The translations under genes and the position numbers were made by a program. From Antedon mediterranea (lineage: Eukaryota > Echinodermata > Crinoidea > Comatulida > Antedonidae), in assembly GCF_964355755.1 (NCBI RefSeq), contig NC_092679.1, positions 7,874,001 to 7,938,000 of the forward strand: a DNA stretch of 64,000 bases, given 5' to 3'. Numbering within the stretch: the stretch's first letter is position 1; the number at the start of each line of letters is the position of its first letter. Below are positions 59,301 to 64,000 of this stretch, piece by piece. The notes below the pieces were generated by a model. It was not told the DNA's origin and searched no databases. It saw nothing but the letters and a program-made list of their open reading frames with translations.

Positions 59301-60428
59301 TTAGTGGCGACAAATGGGTTTCTTTGAACGGTACAAATACAACTAAAACTTGTTTTTGGAATTTTTCTTTTGGTAAATTCATTGTTGGTAACAATAGTTA
59401 TTATAATAACAGTATAATAACATAGGCATTATATAAAGCCTTCAACAAAAATACTGTACTTATAACTATTAGTATAAACCAGAATCAAGAAAACACAATG
59501 GTTAATCTTGGGTTTTGTTGATTCTTTGAGTAATCACTTGGAAAGATAAGTTTGTGAAGCCTGCTGACTTAGGAGATTAATCTTGGTGTATTTTAATACT
59601 AACTAAATATGGGTTAATCAGTAATCACTACTTTGCCTTTTTAAAGCTTAATTAAGCAGTTTTTACTTTCATATGAAAAAAAGGGGATAAAAAAATAGTT
59701 GAACTCTTTTCAGCACTATTTTATAACATATTCAATGACCCTATCAAATACACTATGGACCCATTATTCTTGCAAATCAATTAAATGTGAATAAAGGGGC
59801 TAGGATTCAGTGTAAATATTCAATAAAATCAGCAATATTTGTTAAAATCCCTTGATACTTATAAATCAGTTATGTTGCTATAAAGCGGTTAGACTTGATA
59901 CTTCTGTCTCTGTTTAAATCCAGGAAACCTCAAATACTCAGAAAACATTGAATGGTTTGTTGTAATAAAAGTATAGTGTCCATTCAGATAATATTAATTA
60001 CGATCTTATAGAAAGAGAAAAAGCTCTCTGTGTACAATTAATTAAAGCTACTAACAATGATTAACTACTAACACTATACTAGCATTAACTACAGTAAATG
60101 CATGCATATAGGAATATTACAATTATGTATTGAATTAATTATTATTGAGTTAATGTATTGTCATTAAGTTCTATTTCATTATTTACCCTATTATTATGTT
60201 AACATATTCACAGGTAGTACATTACGTGTATAATTAAGTTACTATTGAGACTAGGACAAATCAAATACAGATGCTTGTTAATGTTAGAATCAAATACAGA
60301 TGTTCTTTATAACATCAGGCTATCCCATTAATGCAGGATGAGGATCATTTAATTGTAGTCTGTTCATGGTCATTTACTTGACCATTGGTCAATGATATGA
60401 TGAAGTACAGCAGAGTTTTGATAACCAA
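56350..60428. other. Gene-poor AT-rich region
   Basis: 4 kb in which I find no supported gene on either strand. Open frames are short and lack domain, splice or codon-use support. 58687-58725 repeats CCAGGGTTCAATCC twice, a B-box-like word that may be a tRNA-like remnant. Confidence 0.5.
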
Positions 60429-61093
60429 GGGCCTGTTCGTAGGGGTTGAAAATACCAGCTTATTCCCGATTTCCGTTCGCGTGATCCAATTAACTTTTGC
60501 CTCAGGCTACAAAAAATTCGAGGTAAAATGTTCACCAAACTTGCAGGTTATTTCAGCGATAATCCAATTATACTCGGCCTACCCTGCCTAGGCCCGTCAT
60601 TTCTCCTACGAAGCTCTTCCATACACGCTTCGAGAGCGATCGTCAGCTGGTGCTGTCCTTGTTGGTGTAGACCGCTTAGTAGGCCTAGCTGGTCGGGGAG
60701 CCGCTGGTCGGTGGTGTTTCCGTCGTGTAACATTGGGCTCAAATTCTTCGTCAATGAGTAAAATAATGGTCGTCAGGAGAAGGCATATTTCGGCAGGATT
60801 ATCGGCGTTAAGAGGCATAAGGTTTGTCGCAAGGATAAGCAGTGTAAAAGGTAGCAAGTAATTGTTATTGTAAAGAAAGATCGCGAGTAAAAAATATACA
60901 ACACGAAACTAGCGTGCGAAAATGGGGTCGTAGGTTGTAAAGACAACTGACCTTAAAACGTAATTTCCGGTTTGTGATTCGTCGATTAAGCATTTAAGCG
61001 GTTAAATATTTCAAGTACGAACAACGCTCAATTTATAACCCGAGGCATGGGTGAAATTAAGCGCTTATTTTAACCACCGTACGAACACGACCC
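60429..61093. mobile_element. Imperfect TIR element (ends GGGCCTGTTCGTA)
   Basis: GGGCCTGTTCGTAGGGGTTGAAAATA at the left matches the complement of TATTTTAACCACCGTACGAACACGACCC at the right, with several mismatches. The interior is CpG-rich, unlike its surroundings. Overlapping minus-strand frames (60857-60548) are Arg/Pro-rich and show no DDE motif. No clear target duplication. Confidence 0.6.
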
Positions 61094-62512
61094 AAGTCTA
61101 GTTTCAATACTAAAAAAAATGGAATTGGATCAACTCAGAACATTGATTTGATACACAGAGTGTAAAATGAATAATGCAATTAACTAATGTTGGCTTTCTT
61201 GCATACAGTATTATTTTAGTGATTTCCCTAATGATAAAGACAAACTTAAATTCTTCATAGTACCTATACTTGAGAGACTGTACTCAAATGTCTGATAATT
61301 TACTCAAGTCCAAACTTGAAACTGTACTCAGATGTATGTTGATTTTTCAATCATAGTAGTAAAGTCTGTATTCAAATGATGATTTTCCTATTTACTACCA
61401 AAAATGTTGTTTTTCATTCCAACTTTCAGTCAATTAATAGGTCTCCTTGTTTATAGTATTAATTGATGTATCAGCAATTTTGTCAGAATTTGACATTGAC
61501 CTTAAGAATTAAATAGTTGTCAGGACAGGTTATGTTATCCTTGACTTTAGTCTACCACCACACACATGTAAATTCTGATCATTTTTAAAAGGGAATCTTT
61601 ACTATAAATAGTTGAACCCCTATTTGAAACCAGACTGAAGGAAATTAAATTTTATATTTTATTTGAATCTGTCTTCATTGCATACTTACTTGGGATGCTT
61701 GGTAATTGACCCTTCAGTTCTTAAATAAAATAGCGTTCTCATCTTAACTGACAATATTTTGAAAGTTAATTTCTACAATTCATTATGTATCTTGTGTTAA
61801 TTTAGACAAAAAAAATATAATAACGTACATTGTTTCTAACTAATTTGATAAAATCCACATTGTACTTTTACTATACTTGTTAATTATTGTAATTTACAAT
61901 AATTACTGATATAAGAATAGCCTGCCTATAGGTGTTGTTTATAGAGGATTCACTCAATTAGCCACCTCATTAGGTGTGGGAAATGTAATTGAAGTTTTAA
62001 TTGAATTTTCCGTTTACTTTAAATTTAATTAAAAGTTAAGATGACGGGGTTGGGTTTCTTGATGTCGTCTCAAATTTATTTACTGTGATTATTAATCATA
62101 ATATAATTGAATTATAAAATACATTCATTTCCTATTTAATCACCTGTCATTTTTAACATATCAAGCGGTACAAAAACTACAGATATTAAATTAAAGAAGA
62201 GTTTTATTTTAGAAATGTAGTGAGCTAAGAACAGTACTAAATTTACCATCAGCTCTTCAATTAAGTTTTTGATATTATATAAGGTATAACTAACTTTTGA
62301 AGGTTATTATAATAAGTTTAAGAAGATTAAATGGTAACAACAACAATATATAAGGTTTTACTTTTTATTGAACCAAAAAAAATGGTAAATACCTTAGTTG
62401 ACTTTTCGTTGACTGTCAACTTTTTCATTCAAACTACTGTTTGGAATAATTTTCCACTTTATAATATTTGGAACCAGATGAATTTATTTAATAATATAGG
62501 GTTTAGCTTTTT
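61094..62512. other. AT-rich region without supported gene
   Basis: No conserved frame, RNA gene or element ends recognised. Confidence 0.5.
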
Positions 62513-63029
62513 TTAAAGATGTATTGTCCCTTGAAACACAAAAAATGAAGGTCAAAATATTATAAATTTAAATTGGCCATATCAAAGTAATAAAGTTATT
62601 CACTTTAAGCTGAAAATTCGAGCCAAAAACAACACGTTTACATAATTAACAGGTAAATTAGTTTGATTAAATTTTGTCTGGAAAATCGTCACGAGCGAAA
62701 GTAAACAAAGATTTCAAACCACCAGTATGCATTATGCATATGCTAATTAGGATTGTTTACAACTCGTCCTGGTTGAGAAGGTGTTTTCACACAGATCGCG
62801 AGGAAGTTTTATGATATGCATACAGAGTAGCCAAACAAGTGCATTGCATTATGGGATATGTTTTGATTGAAAACAAAAACGTCTGTATTTCAGTTGAATT
62901 ATTTTTTTTTCAACTAATTTTTGGTGAAAGTTAATAACTATTATGATACTTCAAAATAACCCACCTATTTTCGAAATCTTTTATTTTTTATTTTTTTTGG
63001 AATTCGTCAAAGGGACAATACATCTTTAA
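62513..63029. mobile_element. MITE family D, copy 2 (517 bp)
   Basis: TTAA on both sides, ends AGATGTATTGTCCCTTG and AAAGGGACAATACATCT. It matches copy 1 up to about 62755, then has about 230 bp absent from copy 1 (ACTCGTCCTGGTTGAGAAGG, GCATTATGGGATATG). Copy 1 therefore appears to be an internal-deletion derivative. Confidence 0.83.
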
Positions 63030-64000
63030 ACATATTTATGTTAGCAATGTATTATGGATCACTCAACTTAAGTTTAATGTGCTTTTGAAACATGTTCATA
63101 AGCCTATCCCAAGGAAGGAAATAATGATTTATTTTATACTGACTGTAATAACATTAGTAAAATAGGTTTTTTATGGGTAAGGTAATATAATATCTATTTC
63201 AAAAATACATCCTACAATTTGTTGTAAAAGTTTCTAATTGATTCAATATGAAATGAATTATTAAAGGAAGACAACTTTAGCCAAAGAGTGAAATAAGAGG
63301 AAGGAAGCCCACACAAAGTTCATTTAACATTGATTGGATATTTATATAACAATGTAAATATATCAAAACAATTAATATACTCCTATTGGAGGAAACATGT
63401 AATTTGGTAAGATACAAACCAGTGAAACTCAAATTGGCCTTGGGGTTTGCAAACTCTTTCATATACCTTGTTTATTTTTACATGTGGATAGACATTCATT
63501 TGTTAGTTTACTTTTACACTTTATTAATCATCAACTTCCAGTTAATTTTTTTTTTAAGAACCTTGAAAAAGCTTTATTGGAAATGGTATAAAATATCTGA
63601 CTCAACTTTTCCACTAGTTTTCAAGAACATTTTGAACCCATTTTGTACTATATGAGAAGTTAGCATTTCTAATATACAGTATTTAAGAATCGTTGACATT
63701 GTCAAAATGTAATACTGTTTGGAGGAGGATATTAAATTTGTCGTCATTCTTTTATTAGCCATTTTCAATACTACTACAAGTTGGGAATACATTGCATTTT
63801 TGTTACAAGAGTGATACATAAATCTGTTACTGTCAGTAAAGAAATGATACATTTATTTGTTTGTTGATTTGTGGTCTATTTCATCCTTTGTCCGGAAATA
63901 ATTTATCATACCGTCACTACTAAAGACATAAATCTTAAAAAAGAAGGCTTTTGTTTTAATCTTTTAAATCGTACAAACACAGACACAAAGTTTCATTTTC
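63030..64000. other. AT-rich region without supported gene
   Basis: Open frames at 63386-63655 (+) and 63852-63574 (-) overlap each other and have no domain or splice support. Confidence 0.5.

Noticed and set aside
60548-60857. Overlapping Arg/Pro-rich minus-strand frames as a transposase N-terminus
   Set aside because: They lie inside a TIR element, but no DDE or helix-turn-helix motif can be seen and the two frames overlap each other.
1-64000. CRISPR arrays, operons, ribosome-binding sites or other prokaryotic features
   Set aside because: The window is eukaryotic, with spliced genes. The tandem arrays have no unique spacers and no associated genes.

Overview
This is an animal nuclear genomic window: AT-rich and intron-dense, with canonical GT/AG splice sites, one Pol III tRNA gene and a heavy load of DNA transposons. 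It is most likely from an echinoderm. Clusters of the GGCCTA heptad-like motif recur throughout. The arginine kinase is of the dimeric, creatine-kinase-derived type known from echinoderms such as sea cucumbers. The species cannot be fixed from the sequence alone.

Layout. 1-1219 is a degenerate LINE reverse transcriptase on the minus strand. It abuts a 6-unit tandem repeat (1221-1657). 2658-7486 (+) is CDKAL1 in 12 exons, with a piggyBac-like element in one intron and one GC-AG intron. 8548-12279 (+) is NPC2 in 4 exons, with large inverted-repeat elements in its introns. 13260-13331 (-) is tRNA-Glu(UUC). 13451-15972 (+) is TSNAX in 5 exons, followed by a decayed copy of its own last exon. 17399-23713 (-) is arginine kinase in 7 coding exons, with a possible 5' exon near 25.7 kb. 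26475-31687 is a gene-poor block bounded by inverted repeats; it holds a 1.8-kb, 19-bp-period minisatellite. 31811-32587 (-) is an unrecognised protein with one membrane segment. 34347-36185 (-) is DMAC2L/ATP5S in 5 exons. It is head-to-head with 36575-39808 (+), a Rab32-family GTPase in 10 exons that contains a 5-nt microexon. 40857-43985 is a 3.1-kb foldback element. 44340-45816 (+) is L3HYPDH in 3 exons. 46829-55360 (+) is an ARHGAP11A-like RhoGAP in 8 exons whose introns hold at least five TIR elements. 55.4-64 kb contains only repeats and non-coding sequence that I can support.

The genes are unrelated housekeeping genes: tRNA modification, lysosomal sterol transport, RNA processing, phosphagen buffering, mitochondrial assembly, vesicle traffic, hydroxyproline catabolism and Rho control. 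They do not form one pathway. Exon models were built by hand from reading frame, splice sites and family similarity, and all close in frame: CDKAL1 548 aa, NPC2 150, TSNAX 299, arginine kinase 371, DMAC2L 233, Rab 219, L3HYPDH 347, RhoGAP 421.

The most noteworthy points are these: a 5-nt microexon encoding the P-loop Gly-Lys of the Rab; a Gln-to-His change at the catalytic position of the same Rab; a MITE inserted exactly inside a 5' splice site of the RhoGAP gene; a non-autonomous Harbinger-like element carrying only a Myb/SANT-like ORF; and several apparently unnamed MITE families, two of which are packed with bZIP-type motifs.
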